Under the pieces are notes generated by a model that saw only the letters and a list, made by a program, of their open reading frames with translations, did no database searches and had not been told where the DNA came from. Positions 46,516 to 57,964 of a stretch of DNA of 64,000 nt are shown here, in pieces; position 1 is the first letter of the stretch; the number at the start of each line of letters is the position of its first letter. Source of the stretch: Aradus depressus (taxonomy: Eukaryota > Arthropoda > Insecta > Hemiptera > Aradidae). Where the stretch lies: positions 17,409,601-17,473,600 of the forward strand of contig OY759225.1 in NCBI GenBank assembly GCA_963662175.1, given 5' to 3'. The position numbers and the translations under genes are program-made.

Positions 46516-47279
46516 GAGGGCGCCGCACAGTGTGAAATTTATGAGTTTTGATTTTCAAAATTCGAGCCCCCGCTCAATTTTTGATTAATTTGCATGAAAC
46601 TAGGTGCAAAATATTTGTGAAAGCTGGCTTTTTATCAGATAACTGCAGGTTTCACAATCAAGGTATTATATACCAGTGGCAAAAATCGCCAATATATTGA
46701 ATTTGGACCACTTTAGGCCAAAATGACAACATTAGGACCACTTTTGGCTAAAATAAATATTGAATTCGTAATCAGCGACCAAAAAAACATTCATTTAAGT
46801 TGTAAAAATCGGTTAACGAAAACTTAGACAAAATGTTTTTTTTTTAATTTTCGCGGGGCTGTCAATTGGCATATAATACCTTGATTGTGAAACCCGATCC
46901 AAATTGATCAAAAATTGAGCGGGGGCTCGAATTTTGAAAATCAAAACTCATAAATTTCACACTATGCGCCGGTAGCTCAGTGGTATGCGTGCTTGCCATC
47001 TGAGCTCAAGATCATGGGTTCGAAACCCGACCTTTTATCTGGGAGGTAAAATAAACTTAAGCACGCCCTCCTTCGGATGGGACGTTAAGCGATGGTCCCG
47101 AGCCTGTACGATGTCAGGTACTCGTTAAAGACCCCTACCCTAGGTGAATAAAAATTTAGGGTAGGCAAAATTTAAGACGGGTAGAGTCGGGCTCATGTCC
47201 ACCAGAGTGACGATAGAGCGCTCTGGTAGTAGGCGATATGACCTCATAGTTAAACCCCGGGCATGAGTCTTAATAACTA
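46516..47279 (+). mobile_element. SINE-A interrupted by a Transib-type MITE
   Basis: The head starts gagggcgccg at 46516, is cut after ten bases and resumes at 46967 (cgccggtagctcagtggtat). The body runs to gagtcttaataactag. Part of the region after the B box (gaggcccttag) is deleted. Confidence 0.9.
46526..46966. mobile_element. Transib-type MITE
   Basis: A 441-bp element with TIRs of about 65 bp. The left end starts CACAGTG and the right end is the inverse of CATAGTG. It is flanked by a 5-bp duplication CGCCG (46521-46525, 46967-46971). CACWRTG termini with GC-rich CGNCG-type 5-bp duplications are the Transib hallmark. No ORF, so it is non-autonomous. It disrupts the SINE-A head. Confidence 0.8.
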
Positions 47280-47907
47280 GTTTAATATAATGTTTAAATT
47301 GTAGGGCATAGCAACGAATTGTAAAATATCTTAATAATAAAAGATATTAGTTTTTTTGTAAAAGTTAATTACTTTTTTTTGTTAAAAATAAATATAATAA
47401 ATATATGATGTGGTCATAACACGACTTTCTTATACCAACCACATTTTTCTTAAATAATAGTTTTCTTAATAATTCTTGAAATGTAAATCACTGGTAATTG
47501 GTCAACAAACTGATATTTTATTGTTTGTAAACACCAGTGTTGACACACTCCCCAAAAAATAAAAATATATACGGTCCGTTGACATCAAAGGTTGACTAAT
47601 ATACGAAGGAGGGACAAAGAAGAATTTCTTCTTGTCTTCTTGGTCGTATCGGTTTATGTTTCCTTTCAGTTATTTTTGTACTAATCCTCTCACAATTTAT
47701 GACTTCGCCCTATCCTTGTTCATATGAAAAAAAAAAAAAAAGTTTTTTTTTGGTTTTTGACAATTACGAAGATGTTAGGGAAACAAATGGGAAGAGGAGT
47801 GTTACACAAGGTTAAGGGACGTGTTAGTAGCCAGCTGGTTGTACTAATAGGAAGGTAATTTGGGGCTTTAGGCTACCATCCACTTCCGTACCACTCACTA
47901 GCGTACT

Positions 47908-48243
47908 TAGGGCGCCGGTAGCTCAGTGGTATGCGTGCTTGCCTTCTGAGCTCAAGAACGTGGGTTCAAAACCCGACCGAGGCCCTTAGTTTATTTTATC
48001 TGGGAGATAAAATTAACTTAAGCATGCCATCCTTCGGATGGGACGTTAAGCGGTCCTGAGCCTGTACGATGTCAGGTACTCATTAAAGACCCCTGCCTGC
48101 CCTAGGCGAATAAAAATTTAGGGTAGGAAAAATTTAGGACTCCCACAGTAGAGCATGTCCACCAGAGAGACGAAAGAGCGCTAGGTAGTAGGCGATATGA
48201 CCTCGTAGTTAAAGCCAAGGCATGAGTCATAAAACCTAACCTA
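47908..48243 (+). mobile_element. SINE-A, full length, with target duplication
   Basis: Flanked by actagcgtact at 47897-47907 and 48244-48254. It has an intact head and B box (ggttcaaaacccg), a small body deletion and the tail cctaacctaa. Confidence 0.94.
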
Positions 48244-48329
48244 ACTAGCGTACTGGGGGAAATTGTGTACCATTAGCGTACACTAGCAGGAAGTAGTGTT
48301 GTCTAAATAATACATTTTCAAAATTTCAG

Positions 48330-48650
48330 TACTTTCTGTATAAGATGTACTGTAATCGTTCAAAAATCCGTACATTTTTCAAGATACCGCTTAGATTTAT
48401 GAATAAATCAAAAATATTTTCAAATAAAAGTTGTAGAGAATATTGAAGGGGACATTTTATATGAAATACGATTTTTCTTACGCCTCCCGGTTTACGAAAT
48501 ACATCCCGAAAGTCATCTTAAAATATCTTGAAACCCATTTGTTTTTAAACGTTTGCTTGATTTACGCGAAAACAGTTAGTCATACCGAAAAATTGGTTCC
48601 TACTGAAAATGTTCCTTATTAAATTTCAAATATTAAAAAATATTTACAAT
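48330..48650 (+). repeat. Dispersed repeat (19.4-kb family), partial
   Basis: It contains gcgaaaacagttagtcatac and aatattgaaggggacat, as in the copies at 19428 and 57365. Confidence 0.6.
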
Positions 48651-48723
48651 ACCACCAAAATAATAAATTTTCACAGGATGTAATATTTAAATTGTAACGG
48701 ATGACAACGAATTTTAAAATATC

Positions 48724-49560
48724 TTAATAGTGAAAAGATATTAAAAGCAGAATTACCCCCCCCCCCCCCCCCCCCCCCCCCCAATCTCTTCCAGTTTCCT
48801 TAAGGATAAAAAAAAACATTAAGGCGTAGTCAAGGATTTTCCGTGAAAACGTCGGGATAAAATCATTTTTCATTTTCTTTTCGATGCTGCGATAGCTCTT
48901 GCATTTGCTCGGCACGAGACTTTTAGGTTTTTTAAATTCCTTTTGAAGCGAGCTTTCCTCTGATTTGCGTTTTCTATAATTCCGCGCATATTTACGATTT
49001 ATATGAGATGACATCTTTAATTTTTTTGCAATTTTCAATTTAATACCGATTTTTACATATATTTCGGTGAATATTTTTATTGTTTCACTTTGAGTCCTAG
49101 TAGCTCTTTACAATGACCCCCGAATCAACGTCCTATCTAAACGCGTTATCACGCTATACTAATTTCTAATTTTACACACTGCTAATTCGCAACAATCATC
49201 CGCCGGCGCCCACACTAGCCCGATAACGTCACAGGCAAAACAAACACGTACAGACATGCTCTATCCATTGTGACCTCAACCGTTGTTATCGCATTATTAG
49301 TCTCGTAGTTATTATCGATTGAAATCTGACGGTATTTTGTAACACAAGAAAGTTTGACCGGCTATCACTGTGCTTAACGAGCGAATAGACGTTTTCACGT
49401 CAATATGCACGTTAAATTGGCAAATACGTCCTAGTGATAGGACTTCTTGCCGTCTTGCGCACAGACTTTAATGACATCATTCGTTTACAGACTCAGACTG
49501 TTACTCAACCTGTTAACGAAATTTTACCCACCCCGTGATGAACATCCTAGATTCGCCCTT
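48724..49560 (-). mobile_element. Probable hAT-like transposon 5' part with lysine-rich ORF
   Basis: The minus-strand ORF (49014 down to about 48785) reads MSSHINRKYARNYRKRKSEE, then FKKPKSLVPSKCKSYRSIEK, and loses meaning at a poly-C run (48758-48782). Upstream on that strand is a non-repetitive GC-richer block and, near 49548-49562, caagggcgaatctaggatgt, which resembles hAT termini. I do not recognise the protein. The other end was not found, so class and extent are uncertain. Confidence 0.35.
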
Positions 49561-50348
49561 GCGTAGAACTACGTCACGAAAAAGTGTCACACTTTGAGAC
49601 TTGCTTGTGTAGTACGATTTATTATAGAAAAAGTTTCAACCCTTCATATTTCATCCCTTAAATAAGACAGCATAAAAGCAAAAAGTTGGGCGAAATCCCG
49701 AATGATTGTGTCTCAAAGTTAGTAGAAGAGTCGCGAACCGCCATCTATCCGTAATATACCAAACTCTTTCAAGACAGGCATCCTTATCTTGAAAGAGAAG
49801 CTAATGACAACACATTAGTTGTCATGAAGTGCTGAATGAATATACATATACAACTAAATCTTCTGTCTTGGACCGTAGAATTTGTAATAAATAAAGTCGA
49901 CTTGGGGAAGTACACTACCGAAGTGATTCACCTAAATTTTTTTCTTCATTTTTTAGTAGAGTTTTATATTTATTAATTTATTGTATAGTGTGTTTATTTA
50001 TGAATTTTGACTTATTTATTTCGATAAATTTCCTCAATTTTGTTCAAGTCTTTCGACAGTGATAAAGATATTTAGAAGTCTGATTTAGACTAGAGGTATA
50101 TTTTCATAACATGGAGAAGGAGGGGTCTGCTCTCCAAATATCCTAAAGACGAGCTGGGAGGTAGGTGAGGGGGCCTAGTGGTAGGATTATCTAGGATTAG
50201 CAGTCCTGAAGGATATATGGGGGAAGGCTAGTCTGGGGTCTTTATCATACATCACCCAGGACACAGCATGTCTGGTGGGGCTGGCTGACATCCCTCATCT
50301 GGACCTCTGTAGCCAAATTATAGATGGATAGGAAACAGAGAGTGACAT

Positions 50349-51285
50349 TAGGGTGGTCGTAAAAAGTAAAAAGTTCGATTTTTCAAAGTCCCCATCCAAA
50401 TTCTTGTGTAGTTTGACGAAAAAAAATTTTGTGAATTTTTTCAGATTTTTTTGAATGAATTAACCTGGCCCTGTGGGCGTTCAAAGTTTAACACGTGTTT
50501 TAAATGGGGTTTTAGAACATTTACATATTTTTAAGTGTAGGTCTTAGTATTTTTAATATAAAAATCTAAAAATACACGGGTTATGGGTTTTCGGGGTCGC
50601 TGAAAACGAATTTCATATTAAAAAAATTTTTTGACAGTCACATTTCCCAAAAAACTCGTACAGAAATTGACGAAAATTATAAAGTTTTTCGAATTGATGA
50701 TTCATATCGATTTATATGTTTTTTTGGGTCGCTGAACTCGAATTCAATCTCAGATTTATTTTTTGTCAATTGCAGCTATCAGAAACACGTATTATTTCAT
50801 GTAAAACTTAAAATTTCAATAAAGTAAGTTTAACATTAAATCAAAGTCCAAAGACATTTAAAATACTGTAAAACAAAAATTTACATTTTGAATTCGAGTT
50901 CAGCGACCCAAAAAACATATAAATCGATATGAATCATCAATTCGAAAATTTTTATCATTTTCGTCAATTTTTGTACGAGTTTTTTGGGAAATGTGACTGT
51001 CAAAAAAAATTTTTTAATATGAAATTCGTTTTCAGCGACCCCGAAAATCCATAACCAGTGTATTTTTAGATTTTTATATTAAAAATACTAAGACCTACAC
51101 TTAAATATATGTAAATGTTCAAAAACCCCATTTAAAACACGTGTTAAACTTCGACCGCCCACAGGGCCAGGTTAATTCATTCAAAAAAATCTGAAAAAAT
51201 TCACAAACATTTTTTTCGTCAAACTACACAAGAATTTGGATGGGGACTTTGAAAAATCGAACTTTTTACTTTTTACGACCACCCT
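50349..51285. mobile_element. 0.94-kb palindromic MITE
   Basis: The ends agggtggtcgtaaaaagtaa and its inverse are flanked by the 9-bp duplication gagtgacat (50340-50348, 51286-51294). The arms match for over 380 bp each, with a spacer of roughly 100-150 bp. No ORF. A 9-bp duplication would suit Mutator-like elements, but I cannot assign the superfamily. Confidence 0.85.
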
Positions 51286-51339
51286 GAGTGACATGCTTAT
51301 ACGATTTCGAATATAAATATAAAATTTCATATCGATACA

Positions 51340-52076
51340 TTCTCTACAGCGTTAAGCATCCCCCCGTGACTGAGGGATCTTCATCATTTTTTGGAGATCA
51401 AAGCTGGAGTTCGCCAAGGAAGTTCCCTCAGTCCCCTACTCTTCTCTCTATACGCATTACACATCCCACAACACACTGCTCGCTACGTATGCAGACGACA
51501 CAGCCATTCTCTCAACACACTCAGACCCAACACAAGCAAGCTCACATTTACACTAGCTAACAGATTGGGCCAACAAATGGAGAATAAAAATTAATAGAGA
51601 CAAATCTGTGCAAACCACATTTACCCTCAGACACAACACTTGTCCACCAGAGTACATTAACAACCAGCCCATTCCTGCATCCGACACTGTCCGATATCTA
51701 GGATTTCATTTAGACAGACGTTTAACTTGGACAACTCACATCAAACTGAAACGCACAGACCTCAAAAGACGATTTGGACGACTGAAATGAATCATCGGAC
51801 GATCGACATTATCGCTTGAAAACAAACTTCACATATACAACACTATACTGAAACCTATCTGGACGGCATCGAGACATTGGGTTCAGCCAAAAATTCAAAC
51901 ATACAACGTCTTCAGTCACTACAATCTATATTATACTACGCCACATTGCCGATGCGCCATTTTACGTTTCAAACCTCACATTGCATAATGACCTCAAAAT
52001 CCCATTTGACACTGCACTAGTTATCATTGCTAATGTCAAGTGTTATGCCGTTGTAAATATGTAAATTAAATAAAAG
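51340..52076 (+). pseudogene. Jockey-clade LINE, 5' truncated, copy 1
   Basis: In shifting frames it reads IKAGVRQGSSLSPLLFSLYA, YADDTAILSTHSDPTQASS, RIKINRDKSVQTTFTLRHN, VRYLGFHLDRRLTWTTHIKL. The RT catalytic YADD box is present. It ends tatgccgttgtaaatatgta and an A-rich tail. It is frame-broken and inactive. Confidence 0.88.
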
Positions 52077-52078
52077 AA

Positions 52079-53383
52079 TAGATGGCTATATCGATAGTTT
52101 TAAAGTATCGAGGTAAAACTATCGATATTACAATCGAAATAATTTTTTAAGCAGAAGGGACATCCAGTCACTCTATGCTCATGTATATGCACACATGTAC
52201 CATGTAAGTAATTTAAGGAAGACAAATAAACAAGATGTACAGTGTAAGTAGCTATATTTCTTTTACTAGCGAAAAAAGCAGAACAACAATACGTACTTCA
52301 ACTGATCAGATCGGATCGTTAACGTAACCAGGAACTAAACTACAAACTTCAATTGCACATAAAAATATGAGCACAGACCTCAAAAGACGATTTGGACGAC
52401 TGAAATCCATCATCGGACGACGATCGACATTATCGCTTGAAAACAAACTTCACATTTGCAACACTATACTAAAACCCATCTGGACTCACGGCATCGAGAT
52501 ATGGGGATCAGCCAAAAAATCAAACATACAACGCCTTCAGTCAATACAATCCATCATACTACGCCACATTGCCAATGCACCATTTTACGTTTCCAACCTC
52601 ACATTACATAATGACCTCAATATCCCATTTGTACCTTCTGTTATCAAGACACGATATCAAAATTTTCACGACAAACTCCATCATCACGCCAATCCACTTA
52701 TACAAGAATTATCTACAAACATTCTCCCCACAAATCCACCACGACGCCTCAAGCTGATATGGCAGAGGGACCTGCTCCAGGACTAGCCTGGACTCCTCTT
52801 CGGTCACGTACCTCAGCAGTACAGCCACGCACCTGACACTGCTCTATTTATCACAATTGCTAATGGCAAATGTTATTATGCCGTTGTAAATATATAAATA
52901 AATAAATAAATAAAAATTTAAAAAAAAAAAAAAAAATATGAATTCAAAACATGTATATATGTATTATATATTGACCAGATGAGTTTCCATTGTTAGGGAC
53001 TAACAAAAAATATCACATCAAAAACGAACAACTAAAATCAAACACTAGAACATCAGAAACCTCAACAAAATAAAATAAAACAAAAAGCCAACATCCTTCA
53101 AATTGGAAGTGTTCCCGGAAGTTCTGTATTCGGCGCTGCACAAACGACATTCATCCAGTTTTTTTGGACCCACATCCTTATCGAAGTAACTCCACACATC
53201 GGACTTCCGTTTACGACTCATTTTTCAGTTCAAAACAACAAAGCACGCTACAAGAACAGTAAATGTAACCTTCCTTCGATTCAGTGGATCCCAGAAATAC
53301 AAATTCCTTAAACTATCGATAGTTTAACGCAGATATTATCGAAACTATCGTTAACGTAAACTATCGATAGTTTTACATTCCTA
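52079..53383 (-). mobile_element. hAT relic with BED zinc finger, split by a LINE
   Basis: Terminal-like sequences rich in ctatcgatagtttt occur at 52085-52140 and inverted at 53315-53383. On the minus strand, 53221-53088 encodes MSRKRKSDVWSYFDKD then CRLCSAEYRTSGNTSNL, a BED finger (aromatic core, C-x2-C, GNTSNL). The rest of the transposase is missing. A Jockey copy occupies the middle. The extent is inferred from the end motifs. Confidence 0.55.
52360..52935 (+). pseudogene. Jockey-clade LINE, 5' truncated, copy 2
   Basis: A 139-codon open frame (52367-52786) reads SLENKLHICNTILKPIWTHG, IEIWGSAKKSNIQRLQSIQS, NAPFYVSNLTLHNDLNIPF and ends LKLIWQRDLLQD. This is the C-terminal part of a Jockey ORF2. 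The 3' end is a taaa repeat and poly-A. It is the best preserved LINE piece here and may be the youngest. Confidence 0.9.
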
Positions 53384-54035
53384 AGTCCCTCCATTTTTCC
53401 CAGTGTTATAGTCTCTTGTTGTGTTGCCTCTGTGACTAGGATTCAGAATAAGAGTTAAAAAGAGGATGTTTTATCCAAAGTCCCCCTATCTCCTGGGGTG
53501 AGTGGCTATGATGCATGGTTCATTAAATGCACCCTAACGGCATGCATCCCCTGACAAATATGACATCACATGTCTTCTCTCGCCACTCTATCTGTTATTT
53601 TTTATTACTACTATTTTCTGTGGTTGCTGGTACATTTACCACAGAAAGGAGACCCTAGAGACTCATACCGTTAACTCCATACTCCCAGTGCTGCTATCTG
53701 ATTTTCTCCTAACGGATCCTATCATCACACCATTTATCCAATAGCAGTAATCATACAGAAGGTATAATTATCATAAATATTTTCCATTTTGGTCCTTATA
53801 ATTCGTAAAATGGTTCTTAGAGACTCCTCCACAGCTACTTGAGAAGATAAAAAAACTTGAGAGCTTTGGTTGGGTTTCGAACCCGCGATCTTGTTAATGC
53901 ATAATGAACCCGTTTTTCTTACATATCATCTATGTACTTTTTTACATTCAAATCTTGCATGCTCATTCCATATTAAATACATTTTATTTTATTTATTCTC
54001 TTAGTTATATTATTAACTTCCCAGCATTATTATTA

Positions 54036-54376
54036 AGGGCGCCGGTAGCTCAGTGGTATGCGTGCTTGTCTTCTGAGCTCAAGATCGAGGGTTCGAAACC
54101 CGACCGAGGCCCTTAGTTTTTTTTTTCTGGGAGGTAAAATAAACTTAAGCACGCCTTCCTTCGGATGGGACGTTAAGCGATGGTCCCGAGCCTGTACGAT
54201 GTCAGGTACTCGTTAAAGACTCCTACCCTAGATGAATAAAAATTTAGGGTAGACAAAATTTAGGAATCCCACAGTAGAGTCGGGCTCCACCAGAGTTACA
54301 AAAGAGCGCTCTGGTAGTAGACGATATGATCTCGTAGTTGAAGCCCGGGCTTGAGTCATAAAACCTAACCTAACCT
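54036..54376 (+). mobile_element. SINE-A, full length
   Basis: Head agggcgccggtagctcagtg, B box gggttcgaaacccga, full body, tail cctaacctaacctat. No clear target duplication. Confidence 0.93.
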
Positions 54377-54637
54377 ATATTTTAATTTTTTTAAATTAGG
54401 TACATTAGATCACTAGATTTTTCTGGGTTGGCCATGCCCACCCCTGCCTCCCCGCCCCCCCTAGCTACGCCAATGGAAGGAATATATCAACATGAAATTT
54501 AGTATGGAGTTAAAAAAAAGTAAAATGTAGCAACTATTGAGTTTTAGCCGAAATGGTCGATTGTTCTTTGAGGGAGAGCAAAGACTTAGTTCATTAATTA
54601 AATATATTGCCGGTGATGTTCTCACTACTAGGATATA

Positions 54638-55421
54638 CAGTATAACCTCGATTATGCGGCGTAATGGGGGGGAGAGGTCGCACGGATAAATGAAAGCCAC
54701 GGTTAATCGAGACACTTCTTATTTAACAAATTACATATGTGTGTACATTTTCATGATATAACGTTATCAGGGTTTGAAATATGAAGTAATTCTTCGTTTG
54801 TAATGATTTTCCTTACTTCAGTTCTAATTTTTCTCAAATTCATGACGTCATGGAAGAAAAAAATTTCCTGTTTTCAGAAGTTCAAGAGGACATCAACTGC
54901 TTCCAGGAGCGTAGCCAGGATTTTGAGCAGGGGAGGCAAAGTTAGGCTACGAGGGTGGGGGTATAGACTCCCGGGGGCAAAGCCCGCAGTTTCCATGGTT
55001 AGCGTTGCAGACTTTTTGTTATTAATTTGGGAGACTCGGACCTCTAGAAGCTCCCCCTGAGGTAACCACTGACTGTAGTAAAAATTCAAAGCGCAGCAGC
55101 AAATGCACGCTGCGGTTTCTGTGCTTTTAGAATTAAATGACTCACATCCAATAGCGTGCATTTGCATTTTAATAAAAACGATTGTTTATTAATTTTTATC
55201 TTCGTTTTTTGCTCTGGCCACGGGCGCCCCCCCTCCCCCCTCTGGCTACGCCCCTGACTGCTTCCATTGCTTGACTTGTCTGAATGTTTTCTTCTTTAGC
55301 GACAAAACTGTCATCATGGTCACTCTACTCTGCCTCTAAGTTTCAAAGAACCAACACTTACTCCTTACACACCACGGTTAATCGCGAACACGGATAATCG
55401 AGACACGGTTAATCGAGTTTG
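54638..55421. mobile_element. Tigger-type element relic hosting a hAT MITE
   Basis: The left end cagtataacctcgattatgc follows TA. Related motifs (acggttaatcgagacac) recur at 55376-55421, but the right TIR is incomplete. The hAT MITE at 54904-55256 is nested inside. The relic ends about 20 bp from the Pitx exon 1 donor. Confidence 0.6.
54904..55256. mobile_element. hAT MITE, copy 3, with perfect 8-bp duplication
   Basis: The ends caggagcgtagccaggat and ctggctacgcccctg are flanked by actgcttc at 54896-54903 and 55257-55264. Confidence 0.92.
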
Positions 55422-55442
55422 TATGTATTTGTATGAACTTAC

Positions 55443-55593
55443 CCCTCTTGAGTTTCTCCAGAGGCTGGTGATGTGAGATAGGTTCGTGGTGGAGAAGAAG
55501 GGGTTGTTCCAGAGAAGAACTGGTCTCTGGTTGTCCACCTGAACTGTTGACCAGATCCTGGAGACAGAGATTAGACTCGGCCAGCGACTCCAT
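55443..55593 (-). CDS. Pitx: Pitx homeobox gene, first coding exon (N-terminus)
   Basis: Minus-strand exon coding 50 residues plus one base, starting MESLAESNLCLQDLV and ending PLEKLKR. The ATG has a strong context (A at -3, G at +4) and is the first in-frame Met after an upstream in-frame stop. The exon ends AAGAGG-G before a consensus donor GTAAGT, so it leaves in phase 1. The next exon (28854) enters in the matching phase, giving a Val codon across the junction. The protein is low-complexity (Ser, Leu, Gln, His), as expected for the variable N-terminus of this family, so the assignment rests on splice phase, codon quality and position rather than a recognised domain. The intron after it is about 26.6 kb. 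A degraded Tigger-like end lies about 20 bp inside that intron. Confidence 0.78.
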
Positions 55594-55624
55594 CCTCGGG
55601 CATCCTGCAACTCACCCCACTCAT
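55571..55624 (-). other. Short upstream ORF overlapping the Pitx start codon
   Basis: In a different frame from the Pitx start, an ATG at 55624 opens a 17-codon ORF (MSGVSCRMPEDG...) that runs past the main ATG and stops at TAA (55573-55571). A second in-frame ATG lies at 55603. If the transcript includes this leader, the uORF could reduce initiation at the main ATG. A weak acceptor (GTTGCAG, poor pyrimidine tract) sits between the two ATGs, so the leader may instead be spliced from an upstream exon, which would remove the first ATG. Confidence 0.4.
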
Positions 55625-55759
55625 CTTTACATATATAAAAGACAAAAGTTACCTATACATACTCATCTATATATATTTAAGGTAACTCTTAAATTTATGT
55701 ATTACTGGCAATAAAAAACAAAGAAAAAACGTGTTTAAAAAAAAAAAATATTGTCTAAC

Positions 55760-55938
55760 TAGTTTATTTTATCCGGGAGGTAAAATAAAGTTAAGCACGC
55801 CGTCCTTCGGATGGGACGTTAAGCGATGGTCCCAAGCCTGTACGATGTCAGGAACCCGTTAAAGACCTCTGCCCTAGGTGAATGAAAATTTAGGATAGGT
55901 AAAATTTAGGACTCCCATAGTAGAATCGGCCTTTATGT
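55760..55938 (+). repeat. SINE-A body fragment
   Basis: From ctagtttattttatccggga to ggactcccatagtagaatcg. It lies just upstream of the Pitx start on the opposite strand. Confidence 0.85.
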
Positions 55939-56407
55939 AGGGACAGTCTGATGAAACCTGAAGATCTTGGACAAAGGCTTCAAACTTATAACACCCCTCT
56001 TGCGTCGAGGGTTAAAAATATAATTTAATTTATTGCTTATAAGATATATATATATTTTTATTTTTTATTTTTGTGTTATGGCTACTAAAATTTTACTATT
56101 TTCCCTTATCAAAGGTCGTATTTTATTTCATATAATTTTGAATTGTTTTTGTTTCCTAGTTGCTTGCACTATTTCTAATAAAGAGCATGTTTATTATTTA
56201 TTATTATTAGTACTTACCTTTTTATTCAGTTACTATATTACTTGTTTGTTACAACGATATATAATTTTTTTTCTTTTCTATAATTATAAGAATATGTGTT
56301 ATGTAAAATAACAAACCTTTCATTGCCATAAAGGTTGTATTCTTTAGTGCAATAAAAAATAAATAAGTCCAGTGCATCCGCCTATCAACCAAGAAATAAA
56401 TAGTTAT

Positions 56408-56645
56408 TGTGACTCATGTCCGGGCTTTACTTAAGTCATACCCCTTACTACCAGTGCGCTCTTTTGTCGCTCTGGTGAACATAAGCCCGAATCTACAGTG
56501 GGAGTCCTAAATGTTGCCTATCCATGTTTGATTATCTTGGTTTAACGAGTACCTGACTTCGTACAGGCTCGGGACCATCGCTTAACGCCCCGTTCGAAGG
56601 TATTTTTTTTTTCACCCCTCAGATAAAAAAAACCTAACGGATTCA
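56408..56645 (-). repeat. SINE-A, minus strand, 5' truncated
   Basis: It contains gactcatgtccgggcttta, agcccgaatctacagtggga and gtacaggctcgggaccatcg. Confidence 0.8.
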
Positions 56646-57082
56646 CCTATGTACAAATATATATTTGTCAAATGAGGTTATCATCTCAACAACGATTTTC
56701 AATGCTACTGTGTCCTCTTCAGTGGCAATTTCAGATTTTTCCAATGGTAAGGTCAGTTCTGGTTTCTTTGAAGTTGAGATATAGACATTCTTATACAACA
56801 GAACATAAAGATAGTGTTATCTTGTGTTTACCTCTTGTTTGGCCTGGCTCAACCCTCACTCAGCTAGACAAATATCAACACACGTTTCTTTTATTCCCCA
56901 ACAGGATTTTTTTTTGTTTACCGCCTCATTTACACAGGAACTATAGTTATATATACTGAACATATCTATTTATTATATTTATGTACTTTTTTTTTTCTCC
57001 TGGCGCGTTAAAACATAGCCATTGGCGCCCTTATCAAACATTCATACATATTTTATTTAACATTTTTGCAAATATTGCAAAA

Positions 57083-57275
57083 TTTATGTGGCCATTACAG
57101 GACTTTCTTAAACCAACCACGCTTACAGTTTACTGTGTCTCCCCCCTTCTCAAAATCATTTCATTTTGTCCATTGTATAGCGTTATCTTGAGAGTAGACA
57201 TTCTTATACCCAGTAATGCCAGTAGGTCTGTAAGCGTGGTTGGTATAAGAATGTCCTGCAATAGCCACATCACAT
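57083..57275. mobile_element. MITE, same family as 18148-18410
   Basis: It begins tggccattacaggactttct and ends aagaatgtcctgcaatagcc, with inner caccacgctt-type sequence in both arms. Confidence 0.7.
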
Positions 57276-57364
57276 ATATATGATACATTCATTCTACCAG
57301 GAGTTATCGTGTTCACAGACACAAAAACGTAGACATTTTATAGACATTTAGTTTACATTCTTCG

Positions 57365-57950
57365 GGGGCTATAACTTTTGTCGTATTGATCCGATCTCAA
57401 ATCTGAGGACATATAGCGATTGGAAATTTTTTAAGAAACAATTTTGGTAAGAATCAATTATGCGATAGGACTAACCGTTTTCGGGTAAATCAAGGAAACG
57501 TCTAAACATATGTGTTTCAAAACTACATTTCAAGAGGTTTTCGGCATATATCTCAAAAACCGGACGACCTGTAAAAAATAATGTTTAGTATAAATTATAT
57601 ACTTTAGTATTTCCTACAACTATTACCCGAAAAGATTTTTGATTAAGGCATAAACATAAGCTGTGTCTTGTAAAATGTAGTTAGGTCCCGGGGGAAAGTG
57701 GTCTCACATTTCGTTTGATTTCGGCCAAAATCTAATCAGATCTAAGTTAGAACATGTGACCTCTTCATTCCAAATTTCAAGTTCATAGCTACAATCATTG
57801 AGAATTCAGAGAGCTCACAACTTTTCAATCACATACACCCAAGCACAGACATCATCGCGAAAATGGTCAAAACGTATTCAGGGGACCTTGAAAAGAGAAA
57901 ATCCGTTGAAACCTCGATCTCACAATTAGAATACTTCCTTATATACCCAG
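57365..57950 (-). repeat. Dispersed repeat (19.4-kb family), inverted copy
   Basis: It contains aggactaaccgttttcgggt and aatctaatcagatctaagtt, the inverse of the 19428 copy. Confidence 0.65.
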
Positions 57951-57964
57951 CGTCTCCTTACACG

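Larger units (their letters stand above)
28855..55442 (-). other. Pitx intron 1 (about 26.6 kb), transposon-filled
   Basis: The stretch between the first and second recognised coding exons. Nearly all of it can be assigned to SINE, LINE, Penelope-like or TIR-element remnants. No other convincing exon was found. Stretches I could not assign include about 35455-35640, 46206-46440, 47290-47890, 49620-50340 and 53390-53900. Confidence 0.65.

Noticed and set aside
48758..48782. Poly-C and other long homopolymer runs (also 641-660, 1021-1034, 14810-14826) as structured elements
   Set aside because: Simple slippage-prone runs, possibly with sequencing-length error; no conserved context.
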